NCBI GenBank assembly: GCA_958296285.1
Contig: OY282459.1
Span: forward strand, 880,367-944,366
Length of the DNA: 64,000 nt
Source of the DNA: an uncultured Alphaproteobacteria bacterium
GTDB taxonomy: Bacteria; Pseudomonadota; Alphaproteobacteria; JAPOUT01; G958296285
Direction of reading: 5' to 3'
Of the stretch, positions 1 through 9,108 are shown piece after piece (the first letter of the stretch is position 1; the number at the start of each line of letters is the position of its first letter). Below the pieces are notes generated by a model, which was given only the letters and a program-made list of their open reading frames with translations, searched no databases and was not told where the DNA came from. The position numbers and the translations under genes are program-made.

Positions 1-1947
1 GACTTCCTCCAGCGTATGATCCTGATTCATCCCGATGCCGAAACGCATCCGAAGGACGCGCTCTTCGCGCGGCGTCAGCGTGGAGAGAATGCTCGTCATC
101 TGCTCGCGCAGATTGGCTTGAATGGCGGCGTCCACCGGCACGACGGCGCTTTTGTCTTCCAGAAAGTCTCCCAGATGGCTGTCTTCCTCGTCTCCGATCG
201 GGGTTTCCAGCGAGATCGGCTCTTTGTAGATTTTCAGGACTTTTCGCACTTTTTCCAGAGGCATGCCCAGTTTCTCGGCGAGTTCTTCCGGGGCGGGTTC
301 GTGTCCCGTCTCATGGAGGATTTGGCGCGAGGTTCGCATCAGTTTGTTGATCGTCTCAATCATATGGACTGGAATGCGAATCGTCCGCGCCTGATCGGCG
401 ATGGAGCGCGTGATCGCCTGCCTGATCCACCATGTGGCGTAGGTGGAGAATTTGTATCCGCGGCGATATTCAAATTTATCCACCGCCTTCATCAAGCCGA
501 TATTGCCTTCTTGGATGAGGTCTAGAAATTGCAGTCCTCGGTTCGTGTATTTCTTGGCGATGGAAATGACGAGACGCAGATTGGCTTCAATCATCTCCTT
601 CTTGGCGATTTTGGACTCGTGATCGCCCTTCTTGACGGCTTGCGCGATGCGGCGCAGTTCGGCGATCTCTATGCCGGTCTCCTCTGACAGTTCCTGCACT
701 TTGCCGTGGATCTCGCGCAGCTCTTTGTCGGCGTGTTTGAGGAGGGACTCCCAGCCCGCCGTCTCGCGCTTAGCCAGATGGGTCAGCCATGAGGGCGACT
801 GCTCAAAAGTGGCGTAATTGTCCAGGAAATCCTGCCGCTCCACGCCATATTTGATGGCGAGGCGCATCAGCCTGCCCTCTATCGCCACCAGATTCCGATG
901 GACGTTATAGAGATGATCCACCAATTTCTTGATCGCGAAATGGTTGAAGGAGAGTTTTTGGATGGATCGCGCGATTTCCTCTTTGAGGAGCGTCATGCGT
1001 TTCTGCCGCGCCGGCGAGAGGGTTTTGTCTTCCCTGCGCAGTTGGATGCCGCTCTCTTGCAGGAGGCGGAATTTCTGCCAAAGTTTCGTGATCTCGTCCA
1101 AAATGGCGAAGATCTGCGGTTTGATTTTCTCTTCCATCGCCGCCATAGAGGGATTTCCGTCCATATCGCTATTGTCGGAATGGGCGGAGTTTTCGCGGCG
1201 CGTTTTCGCATTGTCCTTATCCGTCCTGCCGCTTTCCATGCCGCTGTAAGAACTTTCCAGATCAATAATCTCGCGGAGGAAGATTTTCCCCTCGCGCAGC
1301 TCGTCATGCCAAATGGCGATGGCGTGGAAGACCAAGGGGCTTTGGCAAAGCGCTTGAATCATCGCCTGCTGTCCCGCCTCTATGCGGCGCGCGATGGCGA
1401 TCTCGCCCTCGCGCGACAGCAGATCCACCGATCCCATCTCCCGCAAATACAGGCGGACGGGATCGTCTGTCGCGCTTGCCTGATCGGCGGTCTCTTTGGG
1501 TTTCTCGGCGGCGTCTTTAGGCTCGGGGGCGGCGGGCGCGGCTTCCATCTCTTCTTCGGCCTCGCTTTCCTCGTGATCCACGATTGTCACGCCCATTTCC
1601 GACAGCGAGGAGAGAATGTCCTCTATCTGCTCGGAGGAGAACTCATCGGTCGGCAGCGTCCGATTGATTTCGCGATAGCTGATATAGCCGTGCTTCTTGG
1701 CGATTTGGATCATTTCGCGGAGCGCCTGTTTATGGCTTTCCAAGAGAGGCATATCGGGCAGATCGCTTGCTTTGTCGTCTGTCTGCGGAGACGGTTTTTG
1801 GGCGGCGGGCTTTTTGACGCTCTTGGCGCTTTTCGCGGCTTTTTTCGGAGCGGCGGGGCGTCTTGACGCGGGAGCGGCGGGGCGTCTTGACGCGGTCGCG
1901 GCGGCGGGTTTCTTCGCGGATTTCACCCGCGCGGAGGATGGGGGCAT
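1..1947 (-). CDS. rpoD: RNA polymerase sigma factor RpoD (C-terminus beyond window)
   Basis: Primary sigma factor that directs RNA polymerase to housekeeping promoters. The visible 649 codons read [13 protein letters not shown] at the N-terminus, then region 1.1 ([20 protein letters not shown], about residues 60-80), region 1.2 ([12 protein letters not shown], about 160), the long non-conserved insert, region 2 ([13 protein letters not shown], then [13 protein letters not shown] and RTIRIPVHM), region 3, and the beginning of region 4 ([17 protein letters not shown]). The helix-turn-helix 4.2 lies off the left edge. The start is the first ATG after an upstream stop. dnaG lies upstream on the same strand, the usual alphaproteobacterial pairing, but here a glycosylase, an opposing lipoprotein gene and a repeat separate them. 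Residues about 19-30 come from two copies of a short repeat. Confidence 0.97.
   Translation of the reverse strand, partial: MPPSSARVKSAKKPAAATASRRPAAPASRRPAAPKKAAKSAKSVKKPAAQKPSPQTDDKASDLPDMPLLESHKQALREMIQIAKKHGYISYREINRTLPTDEFSSEQIEDILSSLSEMGVTIVDHEESEAEEEMEAAPAAPEPKDAAEKPKETADQASATDDPVRLYLREMGSVDLLSREGEIAIARRIEAGQQAMIQALCQSPLVFHAIAIWHDELREGKIFLREIIDLESSYSGMESGRTDKDNAKTRRENSAHSDNSDMDGNPSMAAMEEKIKPQIFAILDEITKLWQKFRLLQESGIQLRREDKTLSPARQKRMTLLKEEIARSIQKLSFNHFAIKKLVDHLYNVHRNLVAIEGRLMRLAIKYGVERQDFLDNYATFEQSPSWLTHLAKRETAGWESLLKHADKELREIHGKVQELSEETGIEIAELRRIAQAVKKGDHESKIAKKEMIEANLRLVISIAKKYTNRGLQFLDLIQEGNIGLMKAVDKFEYRRGYKFSTYATWWIRQAITRSIADQARTIRIPVHMIETINKLMRTSRQILHETGHEPAPEELAEKLGMPLEKVRKVLKIYKEPISLETPIGDEEDSHLGDFLEDKSAVVPVDAAIQANLREQMTSILSTLTPREERVLRMRFGIGMNQDHTLEEV
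1858..1893 (-). repeat. Two 24-bp-spaced GCGTCTTGACGC units inside rpoD
   Basis: Two identical 12-mers (1858-1869 and 1882-1893), each a 5-bp inverted repeat GCGTC/GACGC around TT, lie exactly 24 bp apart within a GGCGGGGCG context. They are read as [16 protein letters not shown] in the disordered, lysine/alanine-rich N-terminus of RpoD. The same 24 bp unit occurs twice in uvrC in the opposite relation to the reading frame. Confidence 0.85.
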
Positions 1948-2098
1948 AGGGGATGAGGCTCCATTCCGTGATTGGTTTGGGGGGGAGGGACGGGCATGTT
2001 TCTGATATTCTGTTTTATAGATAGCGTTTCTCGCGTCTTTTGGGAAGCTTAAAAAAGCGTGTCTTGACGAGGCGCGCGCGCGCGTTTAGGAGATAGGG

Positions 2099-2512
2099 AT
2101 GCGATCTGAAACGATGATTCTCGCCGCCGTTTTGAGCGCTCTCGCCCTGTCGGGCTGTTCGGTTTATAGGGCGTTGAATATGGATGCGCCGGAGATTCGC
2201 AATCTGCAGGTTGGGATGGAGCGCGCTGTTTTGGAGGCTGAGCTTGGCGCGCCGATCTCGCGTTCTTTGGCGAGGCCGGGCGCGGTGGTGGATATTTATG
2301 AATATCGCCGCAATCCGAATCCGAGCGCGTGGCGCGCGGTGGGTCATGGGATTCGGAGTTTGTTCACTTTTGGTATTTGGGAGTATTTGGTTGCGCGTGA
2401 TAATAGGGAGCCTCTTCAGATTCACAGGATGCGGGTTATTTATGATAGTGAGGGGAAGGTTAGCGAGATTCGGGAGTTAGATTCTTATCGGGAGTTGCAG
2501 GCGGCGGAGTAG
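2099..2512 (+). CDS. Small outer-membrane-type lipoprotein, unknown role
   Basis: A 137-residue protein with a signal peptide ending in a lipobox (LALSGC, Cys about residue 20), so probably lipidated and exported. After the Cys it has a stretch resembling the BamE/SmpA/OmlA fold (LQVGMERAVLEAELGAPI, the Gly-Met...LG-P pattern), which is only a suggestion of family. AGGAG sits 6 bases before the ATG. It diverges from rpoD across 151 bp that contains a GC-alternating run (about 2069-2085). Its 3' half is G/T-rich and it ends 8 bp before repeat copy A. Function not recognised. Confidence 0.7.
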   Translation: MRSETMILAAVLSALALSGCSVYRALNMDAPEIRNLQVGMERAVLEAELGAPISRSLARPGAVVDIYEYRRNPNPSAWRAVGHGIRSLFTFGIWEYLVARDNREPLQIHRMRVIYDSEGKVSEIRELDSYRELQAAE

Positions 2513-2519
2513 AGCAAGA

Positions 2520-2848
2520 GCATAGAAGCTTGAGGTGACGGGGGGTCAAGGGGGGCTTGCCCCCCTTGAAAAAAGGGGGGATCGGGGGGAATCCCCCCGA
2601 AACGCGTGGGTGGGTGGGAAAGGAGCTTTCGCGCAGTGAGCGTAGCGAACAAGCGAAAGCGACCCACCCACGCGCCCCCTGCCGCAAGAGCTCACGCGAT
2701 GCAGGGAGGTCGGCGGGCTTTCTCGCTCGCTAACGCTCGCTTCGTTTCGCCACGCCCGCCGACTATTCGGGGGGGATTCCCCCCGACCCCCCCCTTTTCT
2801 TGGGGGAACTTCGTTCCCCCAAACCCCCTTTTTATTTTCAGCTTCTAT
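2520..2848 (+). repeat. Modular hairpin repeat, copy A
   Basis: Fills the space between the converging lipoprotein and glycosylase genes. It is bounded by inverted ends GCATAGAAGCT (2520) and AGCTTCTAT (ends 2848). In order it holds H1 (CAAGGGGGGC/GCCCCCCTTG), H2, H3 (CGCGTGGGTGGG stem with an inner CTTTCG/CGAAAG stem), H4 (CCCTGC/GCAGGG), H5 (GTCGGCGGGC/GCCCGCCGAC), H6 and H7 (GGGGGAAC/GTTCCCCC). Forward orientation. The right end overlaps the last codon and stop of the glycosylase gene. Confidence 0.9.
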
Positions 2849-3381
2849 AAAGCAAGGCGCTCTTTCCACAATCGGACCTTCTCTTCCAACGCCATCGCAG
2901 CATAAGCAGGACTCGTGGAAGGCAGAGAAAGCAAAAAAAACCCCGCCCTCTCTTCATCAGAAAAAACAGGCAAAATATGACGCTTGAACGCAGCAAGCGC
3001 CCTCCCGCCATTAACAGCCACATGACGACACTCAGGAGCGTTCCGCAGAAGATCAGCAATCGGATTCGGCTCTTCGCTCGCCCTTTCAATGGCGCTGTCC
3101 AACGAGCCTTGTCGCCGCGCCCGAGCGAGAACATCCCAAAGCGCAATTCCGTTCTCCTTCAACGCGGCAACGCGCGTCTGATAAGACGCGTCTTTTGGAA
3201 TATCACAGAGACGCGCCATAATGTGCCAAAAAGCGTTTCGGGGATGAGCGTAATATTCCCGCTTCGCCAAAGACAAAGCGCCCGGAAGCGATCCCAAAAT
3301 GAGAAGGCGAGGGCGTCTGGGCAGAATCGGCGGAAGCCCTGTTGAGAGAGGGGCGGGGGCGGCGGTCGGCTCATGCCTCAT
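2845..3381 (-). CDS. DNA-deoxyinosine (hypoxanthine) glycosylase, MUG/UDG superfamily
   Basis: A 178-residue base-excision-repair glycosylase that would remove deaminated bases such as hypoxanthine. Family marks are LLILGSLPG near residue 30 (the GxxPG active-site loop), the NAFWHIM segment, and the C-terminal LPSTSPA motif. Known members of this MUG-like family (TIGR04274 type) have this size and these motifs. The ATG overlaps the dnaG stop by 4 bases (ATGA), so it is probably translated from the dnaG message. Its stop codon TAG is supplied by the end of repeat copy A, so the original C-terminus may have been altered. Confidence 0.85.
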   Translation of the reverse strand: MRHEPTAAPAPLSTGLPPILPRRPRLLILGSLPGALSLAKREYYAHPRNAFWHIMARLCDIPKDASYQTRVAALKENGIALWDVLARARRQGSLDSAIERASEEPNPIADLLRNAPECRHVAVNGGRALAAFKRHILPVFSDEERAGFFLLSLPSTSPAYAAMALEEKVRLWKERLAL

Positions 3382-5303
3382 CGGAGCGCCGGGGCGTCAG
3401 ATAAAGCGCTGGAGAAAAAAGCCGCCCAATCCACCCCGTTCTCCGGAACGCATTTTGAGACGGCTTCGCCCAATCGGAGCGATGTTTCGCGCAAATGGTT
3501 CAGCGTCTTTTCCTCTTCGCGGCGCAGCTCAAAGAGACAGGTTTCGCTTTTGTCAGCGTCTTTGTCGCCATGGCGGATTTTTTCCTGATAGTTCCGCGCC
3601 GCGTCCTTAATGTCGTCTCCGAGCGCGCGCCAATATTGCGCGTCTATGAAGAAATCCAAACATTGGAGCATCATCTCCTCGTCCAAGAAACGCGCCATGG
3701 AGAAGCGTTTGCGGAAGCGATCGCCGCTCGGCGCGTCCTCGCCGTCATAGCCATAGACGATCCCGATGATTCGGCGCAGATCCGGATTGGCTTGGCGGCA
3801 GATGGTTTCCGAAGAGGGCGTCTCTTGAGGGCTTTCTAGAACCCTGATGATTTCGTCTCGGAGCGCGCGATGGTCTTGCTCTTGGAAGAAGGCGGTTTCC
3901 AGCTTTTCGCGGCGTTTTTGGGTATTTTTCGGCGCGGCGATCATCATGCCGAGCAGGATTCGCTCCTGCTCGGCGGCGCCGTCGGGCGTTCTGCCTGCGG
4001 CGCGGGGGGCGTTGGGCTGACCGCGCCATCTTTCCATTTTCCAAAAGAGATCGCGCAATCTTTGGCGAAAACTTTGTCTGTAATGGCGGCGGAGATCGGG
4101 GTCTTGGATTCTCCCCAAAATCTCTTGGACGCGCTTTTCCAATTCGGCTTTGGCTTCCGGCGTTTTGAGAGGGGTTTTCTCCACCTCCTCTCGGTAGAGC
4201 GCTTCGGAGAGAGGCTCGGCGGCGGCGAGGACGCGCTCTAACGCGGCGCGTCCTTCTTGGCGAATCAGTTCGTCCGGGTCTTTGCCTTCCGGGAGCGCGG
4301 CGAAGCGGAGACCGTGTCCGGATCGCAGTTCCGGGAGCGCGCGCGCCATCAGACGGGACGCCGCGCGGCGTCCTGCCGCGTCTCCGTCTAGACAGATCAC
4401 AGGCTCCGGCGTGATGCGCCAAATCAGACGCAGCTGCTCTTCGGTCAGCGCCGTCCCCATTCCCGCCACGGCGTGATGGATGCCGGCCTCATGGAGCGAC
4501 AGGACGTCCATATAGCCTTCTAGGACGAGCAGTTTGCCGGCGTCAAAGGCGGGCTTTCTGGCTTGGGCGAGACCATAGATCACGCCGCCTTTATGGAAGA
4601 GGGGCGTTTCGGGGGAGTTGAGATATTTGGCGGTCGCGTCTTCGCGTCTGGCGCGTCCGCCGAAGCCGATGATGGTTCCGCGCGGATCGCCTATTGGAAA
4701 GATGATGCGGTCGCGGAAGCGGTCGTAGGTTTCGCCCTGATCGGGTTTGATGAGGAGTCCTGCTTCTAGGAGGCATGTTTCGGAGAAGCCTTCCTTTCGC
4801 AGTTGTGTTTTCAGAGCGTTTCGTTTTTGGGGGGCGAAGCCGATGCGGAATTTTTTCAGGGTTTCGCTGCTGATGCCGCGTTTTTTGAGATAGGCGCGGG
4901 ATTGCTCGCCGATGGCGCTCTGAAGTTGTTTTTCAAAGAAGAGGCATGCGGCTGTTGTGGCGCGGAGGAGTTTTTGTTGGTTGTCGTCTTGTTGGGGGTC
5001 GTTTTTTTGGAAGCGCGGGACTTCCATTCCGGCGTGGGCGGCGACTTCGCGCAGCGCTTCCATGAAGGAGAGGTTTTGGGTTTCCGTCAGGAAGGAGAAG
5101 ATGTCGCCATGTTTGCCGCTAGAGAAGCAATGCCAGAATTGTTTTTCGTCATTGACGGTGAAGGATGGGGTTTTTTCTTTTGTGAAGGGTGAGAGTCCGA
5201 CCCATTCTTTGCCTCGGCGTTTTAGGGTGACGTGTTTGCCGATGATTTCGGAGACGGGGACGCGGTCTTTGAGTTGTTGGGCGAAGGTTTTGAGTTTGGA
5301 CAT
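3378..5303 (-). CDS. dnaG: DNA primase
   Basis: Synthesises RNA primers at the replication fork. The protein begins MSKLKTFAQQLKDRVPVSEI; a reading extended 12 residues upstream is possible but the family normally starts here, giving 641 residues, a normal length. The N-terminal domain keeps the fold signature (EKTPSF, GKHGDIFSFL), but the zinc ligands are mostly gone: SPFT where CPFH is usual and HCFSSG where the second Cys is expected. The TOPRIM core is intact (LLVLEGYMDVL, then ICLDGDAAGRRA). The C-terminal DnaB-interacting region follows. It overlaps the downstream glycosylase gene by 4 bases. Its 5' end is strongly G/T-rich on the top strand, next to repeat copy B. Confidence 0.96.
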   Translation of the reverse strand: MSKLKTFAQQLKDRVPVSEIIGKHVTLKRRGKEWVGLSPFTKEKTPSFTVNDEKQFWHCFSSGKHGDIFSFLTETQNLSFMEALREVAAHAGMEVPRFQKNDPQQDDNQQKLLRATTAACLFFEKQLQSAIGEQSRAYLKKRGISSETLKKFRIGFAPQKRNALKTQLRKEGFSETCLLEAGLLIKPDQGETYDRFRDRIIFPIGDPRGTIIGFGGRARREDATAKYLNSPETPLFHKGGVIYGLAQARKPAFDAGKLLVLEGYMDVLSLHEAGIHHAVAGMGTALTEEQLRLIWRITPEPVICLDGDAAGRRAASRLMARALPELRSGHGLRFAALPEGKDPDELIRQEGRAALERVLAAAEPLSEALYREEVEKTPLKTPEAKAELEKRVQEILGRIQDPDLRRHYRQSFRQRLRDLFWKMERWRGQPNAPRAAGRTPDGAAEQERILLGMMIAAPKNTQKRREKLETAFFQEQDHRALRDEIIRVLESPQETPSSETICRQANPDLRRIIGIVYGYDGEDAPSGDRFRKRFSMARFLDEEMMLQCLDFFIDAQYWRALGDDIKDAARNYQEKIRHGDKDADKSETCLFELRREEEKTLNHLRETSLRLGEAVSKCVPENGVDWAAFFSSALSDAPALR

Positions 5304-5368
5304 GATTCGCATTTTATTGGGCTTTTGGGGGTCTTGCAAGGGAATCGGCTTTTGCGCTTGTGGATAAG

Positions 5369-5760
5369 GTCGCTGCCGCGACAGGCATCTTTTTCATGGA
5401 TAGGTGTTTGTTTTTGCCGCAGGGGAACTAACGCATAGAAGCTGAAAGTGAAGGGGGGTCAAGGGGGGCTTGCCCCCCTTGAAAAACCAAGCGGGCGAAG
5501 CCCGCTATAGTCGGCGGGCGTGGCGAAACGAAGCGGGCGAAGCGCGACAGCGCAAGCCCGCGAGAAAGCCCGCCGACCCCCCTGCTTACAAGAGCTCTTG
5601 CGAGCAGGGGCGCGTGGGTGGCGGTCGCATTTGCTCGCTTCGCGTTGCTCCGCTCGCAAATGCTTTCTTCGCCGCCACCACCCACGCGTTTCGGGGGGAT
5701 TCCCCCGAACCCCCTTTTTTCAAGGGGGGCAAGCCCCCCTTGACCCCCCTCAACGGGAGC
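5369..5760 (-). repeat. Modular hairpin repeat, copy B
   Basis: Lies in the 550 bp between the dnaG start and the phasin gene. The left end is the long terminal module: GTCGCTGCCGCGAC hairpin (5369-5382), then a stretch ending CCGCAGGGGAACTAACGC and GCATAGAAGCT. The core runs H1, an extra CAAGCGGGCGAAGCCCGCT hairpin, H5, H4, H3, H2, H1, so H3-H5 are in reverse orientation relative to copy A. The right end is the short type, CAACGGGAG. The dnaG promoter must lie in the 65 bp between its left end and the gene or inside the element. Confidence 0.9.
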
Positions 5761-5794
5761 AGGTCAAAACGCCCAAAAACTCAAAACTTAGAAA

Positions 5795-5822
5795 GGTTGG
5801 GGAGGCCATAGCCTCCCCAACC
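5795..5822 (-). terminator. Rho-independent terminator of the phasin gene
   Basis: A perfect 12-bp stem GGTTGGGGAGGC/GCCTCCCCAACC with a 4-base loop. On the minus strand it is followed by TTTCTAAGTTTT. It lies 35 bp past the phasin stop. Confidence 0.85.
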
Positions 5823-5856
5823 CCTCGCAATCTCAGCAACCTAGACAAAAACCAGA

Positions 5857-6174
5857 TTACGAAATCTGCGGCGCAGGCAGCCTCTCCGCAACTTTCGTCC
5901 CAGATTCCCGAGCAACCTCGCCCAAAGCGCGAGCCTGATCCATGCCACGCGACATCGCATCCGCAAGAAAACGGTTGTATATCGCAAGACCCTCAGAAAC
6001 GCTCTTGGCATCAACAACGCCGCTCAACATGTCAAAATAAAGCTCGGCATTCTCACGCGCGAACCCTATCCGACGAACATTGTAGCTCTTGACGCCCTCA
6101 GCGATCAGCTGCGGCAATGGTGGCTCTTGCTCAGCCTTCTCAGACGCGAAAGTGGTTTTGTTAGCCTGTGTCAT
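5857..6174 (-). CDS. Phasin family protein
   Basis: A 105-residue, mostly helical protein with the Phasin_2 pattern: NVRRIGFARENAELYFDMLS and a C-terminal amphipathic stretch. Phasins coat polyhydroxyalkanoate granules; some alphaproteobacterial members act on other surfaces, so the substrate is inferred. GAGGAGAAG lies just upstream of the ATG. It is a single-gene unit with its own terminator at 5795-5822 and an AT-rich upstream region. Confidence 0.8.
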   Translation of the reverse strand: MTQANKTTFASEKAEQEPPLPQLIAEGVKSYNVRRIGFARENAELYFDMLSGVVDAKSVSEGLAIYNRFLADAMSRGMDQARALGEVARESGTKVAERLPAPQIS

Positions 6175-6242
6175 CGTTCTTCTCCTCGTAAAGTTGAAAG
6201 AGTGATGACAGGGATATAAGACTCCATGAAAAGAATGTCAAG

Positions 6243-6270
6243 AAAAATTTTAGGAAAAACTAAAATTTTT
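6243..6270 (-). terminator. AT-rich hairpin, likely terminator of the 6332-7420 gene
   Basis: Inverted repeat AAAAATTTTAG/CTAAAATTTTT (11 bp stem, loop GAAAAA) with flanking T-runs, 61 bp past the phosphotransferase stop on the minus strand. It could also serve the phasin promoter region. Very AT-rich compared with the rest of the window. Confidence 0.5.
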
Positions 6271-6331
6271 TTTATTTTATGAGAAAATCACCTAACGCTA
6301 CCTCAACAAGCCTTCCGCGCCTCCTATCCTC

Positions 6332-7420
6332 TCATGTCGCGCCCGCCATCCGCGCATGCATCCAGCCCAACTGACAAAGAGGACGAACCCGATCCACCGA
6401 TTCCTCCGCATGCTCGCTCGCCGCCGTCCCATCGCGGACGCGCCCGACAATGCCCTGCAAAATCCCCGCCAAACGAAAAAAATTATAGGCGAAGTAAAAA
6501 TCCACATTCTCAATGCGCTCGCGCCCCGTTCTCCGGCAATAAGCGGCGATATAGTCTTCGGCGCTCGGGATTCCAAGCGCTTTCAGATCGGCGTCTATCA
6601 GAGAAGCGGCAGTCGTGCCTGTGTCGGACGGCAAATGCCACTGCATCAAATGATAGGTGAAGTCGCCCAAAGGATGACCCAGCGTGGAAAGCTCCCAATC
6701 CAAAATCGCCAAAACCTCAGGCTTGGCGGGATGGAGAATCATATTGTCCAACCGATAATCGCCATGAACAATGCTGGTCTCATCGCCATCGGGAATGTTT
6801 TGAGGCAGCCACTCTATCAATTTGTTCATCTCCGGAATCTTTTGCGTCTCGGAGGCGAGATATTGTTTAGACCAGCGCGCGATCTGTCGGGCGAAATAAT
6901 TGCCGGGCTTGCCGAAATCGCCGAGACCAATCGCCTCATAATCGGTCTGATGAAGCGCGGCGATCGTCTCGTTCATCGCGTCATAGATTTCGCCGCGCTC
7001 TTTGGGCGCGAGATCGGGAAGCGCGCCCTCCCAAAAGATTCGCCCCTCCACCATCTCCATGATGAAGAAAGGCGTGCCGACAACGCTCTCATCCATAGAG
7101 AGCGCGAAGGTCTTGGGGACGGGAAAGCCTGTCGGGTGAAGCGCCGTCATGACGCGATATTCTCTATCCACCGCGTGCGCCGAGGGCAGAAGCGCGCCCG
7201 GAGGCTTTCTGCGAAGGACATATCTCCCCGAAGGCGAGGCGAGCCGATAGGTCGGGTTGGACTGACCGCCCTTGAACTGCTTCACCTCCAGAGGAGATCG
7301 GAAGCCCTCCACATGCTCTTCCATATAGGCTTCCAGTTTTTTCTGATCAAAGCGGAGGCGCTCCACGACCTCGCGCGTGCCTGAAAATTTGACTTGGCGG
7401 CTTTCTTCTTCCTGCTGCAT
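6332..7420 (-). CDS. ACAD10-type phosphotransferase (APH/choline kinase fold)
   Basis: A 362-residue kinase-fold protein. It has the nucleotide-binding loop region (FKGGQSNPTYRL), the catalytic loop VHGDYRLDNMI (HGD...N, near residue 220) and the metal-binding ILDWELSTLGHPLGD. This is the family fused to or encoded beside acyl-CoA dehydrogenases of the ACAD10/11 type, proposed to phosphorylate 4-hydroxyacyl-CoAs; an ACAD of that kind is at 28.6-29.8 kb. Start chosen at MQQEEESRQ because AGGGAGAG lies just upstream and purD ends 8 bases before it; longer readings run into purD. Confidence 0.87.
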   Translation of the reverse strand: MQQEEESRQVKFSGTREVVERLRFDQKKLEAYMEEHVEGFRSPLEVKQFKGGQSNPTYRLASPSGRYVLRRKPPGALLPSAHAVDREYRVMTALHPTGFPVPKTFALSMDESVVGTPFFIMEMVEGRIFWEGALPDLAPKERGEIYDAMNETIAALHQTDYEAIGLGDFGKPGNYFARQIARWSKQYLASETQKIPEMNKLIEWLPQNIPDGDETSIVHGDYRLDNMILHPAKPEVLAILDWELSTLGHPLGDFTYHLMQWHLPSDTGTTAASLIDADLKALGIPSAEDYIAAYCRRTGRERIENVDFYFAYNFFRLAGILQGIVGRVRDGTAASEHAEESVDRVRPLCQLGWMHARMAGAT

Positions 7421-7428
7421 GGCTCTCC

Positions 7429-8724
7429 CTATTCTTCTCGCGCGAGGGCGCGCTGTCCGATGACGCTCGCGCCGATGTCGCGGCGATAATGGCCTTCCTT
7501 CCATTCTATACATGATGCGGCTTGATAGGCTAGAGAGGCGGCGTCAGCGACAGTCTTTCCCAATGCGGTGATATTGAGGACTCGTCCGCCTGCGGCGCGC
7601 CATCCGTCCTGCGTTTTGGCGGTGCCGGCGTGGAAGATTCGGACGCCGTCCAGCGCTTCGGCTTTCTCTATGCCTCGGATCGGGCTGTTGGTTTCGTAGG
7701 CGCCCGGATAGCCTTTCGCCGCCATGACGATGGTGAGCGCGGCTTCGGAGCGCCATGAGATTTCTCTTTCCCCGAGATTTCCTGTGGCGCAATCGTAGAG
7801 GAGGGGCAGGAGGTCGGATTCCAATCGCATCATCAGCGCTTGGCATTCGGGATCGCCGAAGCGGGCGTTGAATTCTATCAGTTTCGCGCGGCGGTTTTGG
7901 ATCATCAGCCCCGCATAGAGGACGCCTTGATAGGGCGCGCCTCGCGCCGTCATTTCCTTCAAGGCGGGGCGGATGATTTCTGCCATGACTTGCTCTTCAA
8001 TATCGGGGGTCAAGATGGGGGCGGGGGAGTAAGCGCCCATGCCGCCTGTGTTTGGTCCTTTGTCGCCGTCTAGGAGGCGTTTATGGTCTTGGGCGGAGGC
8101 GAGGGGGATGATGGATTTGCCGTCTGTCAGGACGAAGAAACTTGCTTCTTCGCCTGTCAGGAATTCTTCTATGACGATGTCGCGGTTTTTTTCGCCGAAG
8201 GTTCCTTCGGCGATGCGGTTGATGGCGTGGAGGGCTTCGGTTTGGGTTTCGGCGATGGCGACGCCTTTTCCGCCGGCGATTCCGTCGGCTTTGATGACGA
8301 TGGGGGGTTTTTGGGTTTGGGCGTATTGGCGGGCGGCGTTTGGGTTTTGGAATCGGGCGTAGGCGGGGGCGGGGATTTTGAGTTTCGCGCAGAGGTCTCG
8401 TGTGAAGCCTTTAGAGGCTTCCAGTTTGGCGGCTTTGGCGGAGGGTCCGAGGGTTGGGATGTTGGCGTTTCGGAGTTTATCGGCGAGTCCGTTGATGAGG
8501 GGTTGTTCGGGTCCGATGATGGTGAGGTGGATATTGTTTTTTTGGCAGAGTTTGATGATGTTGTTGTCGTTTGGGAGTTTGATGGCTTGGCTGATTTGGC
8601 TGATGGCGTCGTTTTTTGGGGTTGTGATGAGTTTTCCGAGGTGGGGGCTTCCTGAGAGGGCGTAGGCGAGGGCGTGTTCGCGTCCGGCGTTTCCGATGAG
8701 GAGGATATTTTTTCTGCCTTTCAT
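7429..8724 (-). CDS. purD: Phosphoribosylamine--glycine ligase
   Basis: GAR synthetase, second step of purine synthesis. The 431 residues begin MKGRKNILLIGNAGREHALA and carry the ATP-grasp features: VIKADGIAGGKGVAIAET, EEFLTGEEASFFVLTDG, GPNTGGMGAYSPAP and IEFNARFGDPECQALMMRL. Length is normal. It diverges from xseA, the usual alphaproteobacterial arrangement, with repeat copy C between them. The 5' 700 bases have extreme composition on the top strand (for example G22 C2 T28 A8 in 8521-8580), so the N-terminal codons are unusually rich in C and A. Confidence 0.96.
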   Translation of the reverse strand: MKGRKNILLIGNAGREHALAYALSGSPHLGKLITTPKNDAISQISQAIKLPNDNNIIKLCQKNNIHLTIIGPEQPLINGLADKLRNANIPTLGPSAKAAKLEASKGFTRDLCAKLKIPAPAYARFQNPNAARQYAQTQKPPIVIKADGIAGGKGVAIAETQTEALHAINRIAEGTFGEKNRDIVIEEFLTGEEASFFVLTDGKSIIPLASAQDHKRLLDGDKGPNTGGMGAYSPAPILTPDIEEQVMAEIIRPALKEMTARGAPYQGVLYAGLMIQNRRAKLIEFNARFGDPECQALMMRLESDLLPLLYDCATGNLGEREISWRSEAALTIVMAAKGYPGAYETNSPIRGIEKAEALDGVRIFHAGTAKTQDGWRAAGGRVLNITALGKTVADAASLAYQAASCIEWKEGHYRRDIGASVIGQRALAREE

Positions 8725-8760
8725 GTTTTGAGTTTAGCGGATTTGGGCTTTGATTTCATG

Positions 8761-9108
8761 CTCCCGTGAAGGGGGGTTTGGGGGGCTAGCCCCCCTTGAG
8801 AAAGGGGGGATCGGGGGGAATCCCCCCGAAAACGCGTGGGTGGGTGGGAAAAAAGCATTTGCGAGCGAAGCAACGCGAAGCGAGCAAATGCGACCCACCC
8901 ACGCGCCCCCTGCCCGCAAGAGCTCTTATAGCAGGGGGGTCGGCGGGCTTTCTCGCGGGCTTGCGCTGACGCGCTTCGCCCGCTTCGTTTCACTGCGCCC
9001 TTCGGGCTTGTGGACTTCGTCTCGCTCTCGCCCGCCGACTTTTCGGGGGTTTCCCCCGAACCCCCTTTTCGCGGGGGGCTTCGCCCCCCACACCCCCCTT
9101 TACGGGAG
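8761..9108 (+). repeat. Modular hairpin repeat, copy C
   Basis: Occupies the divergent space between purD and xseA. Short-type inverted ends: CTCCCGTGAAGGGGGG (8761) and CCCCCCTTTACGGGAG (ends 9108). Core in forward order: a GGGGGGCTAGCCCCCC hairpin, H2, H3 with inner GCATTTGC/GCAAATGC, H4 (CCCCCTGC...GCAGGGGG, loop with GAGCTC), H5 with a long loop, H6, and a GGGGGGCTTCGCCCCCC hairpin. The promoters of both genes must lie in or immediately beside it. Confidence 0.9.

Noticed and set aside
898..1866. 322-residue plus-strand frame opposite rpoD, and similar long antisense frames (for example 59241-60320, 47044-48474, 56015-57928)
   Set aside because: Antisense shadows of well-identified genes, expected at this GC content.
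2055..2070. A further copy of the short GCGTCTTGACGC repeat before the lipoprotein gene, and one at 28090
   Set aside because: Only TCTTGACGA-like partial matches without the closing arm; likely chance or -35-like sequence.
2606..2905. Small Arg/Pro-rich reading frames inside repeat copies (similar peptides with RVGG and THAPPA-like words)
   Set aside because: They recur because the DNA recurs; frames are not preserved between copies and no ribosome binding sites are conserved.
8761..9108. Multiple replication origins as the cause of the skew switches
   Set aside because: The polarity is opposite to an origin (G/T-rich strand leads into the element, as at a terminus), there are too many sites in 64 kb, and no dnaA boxes or origin genes were seen.
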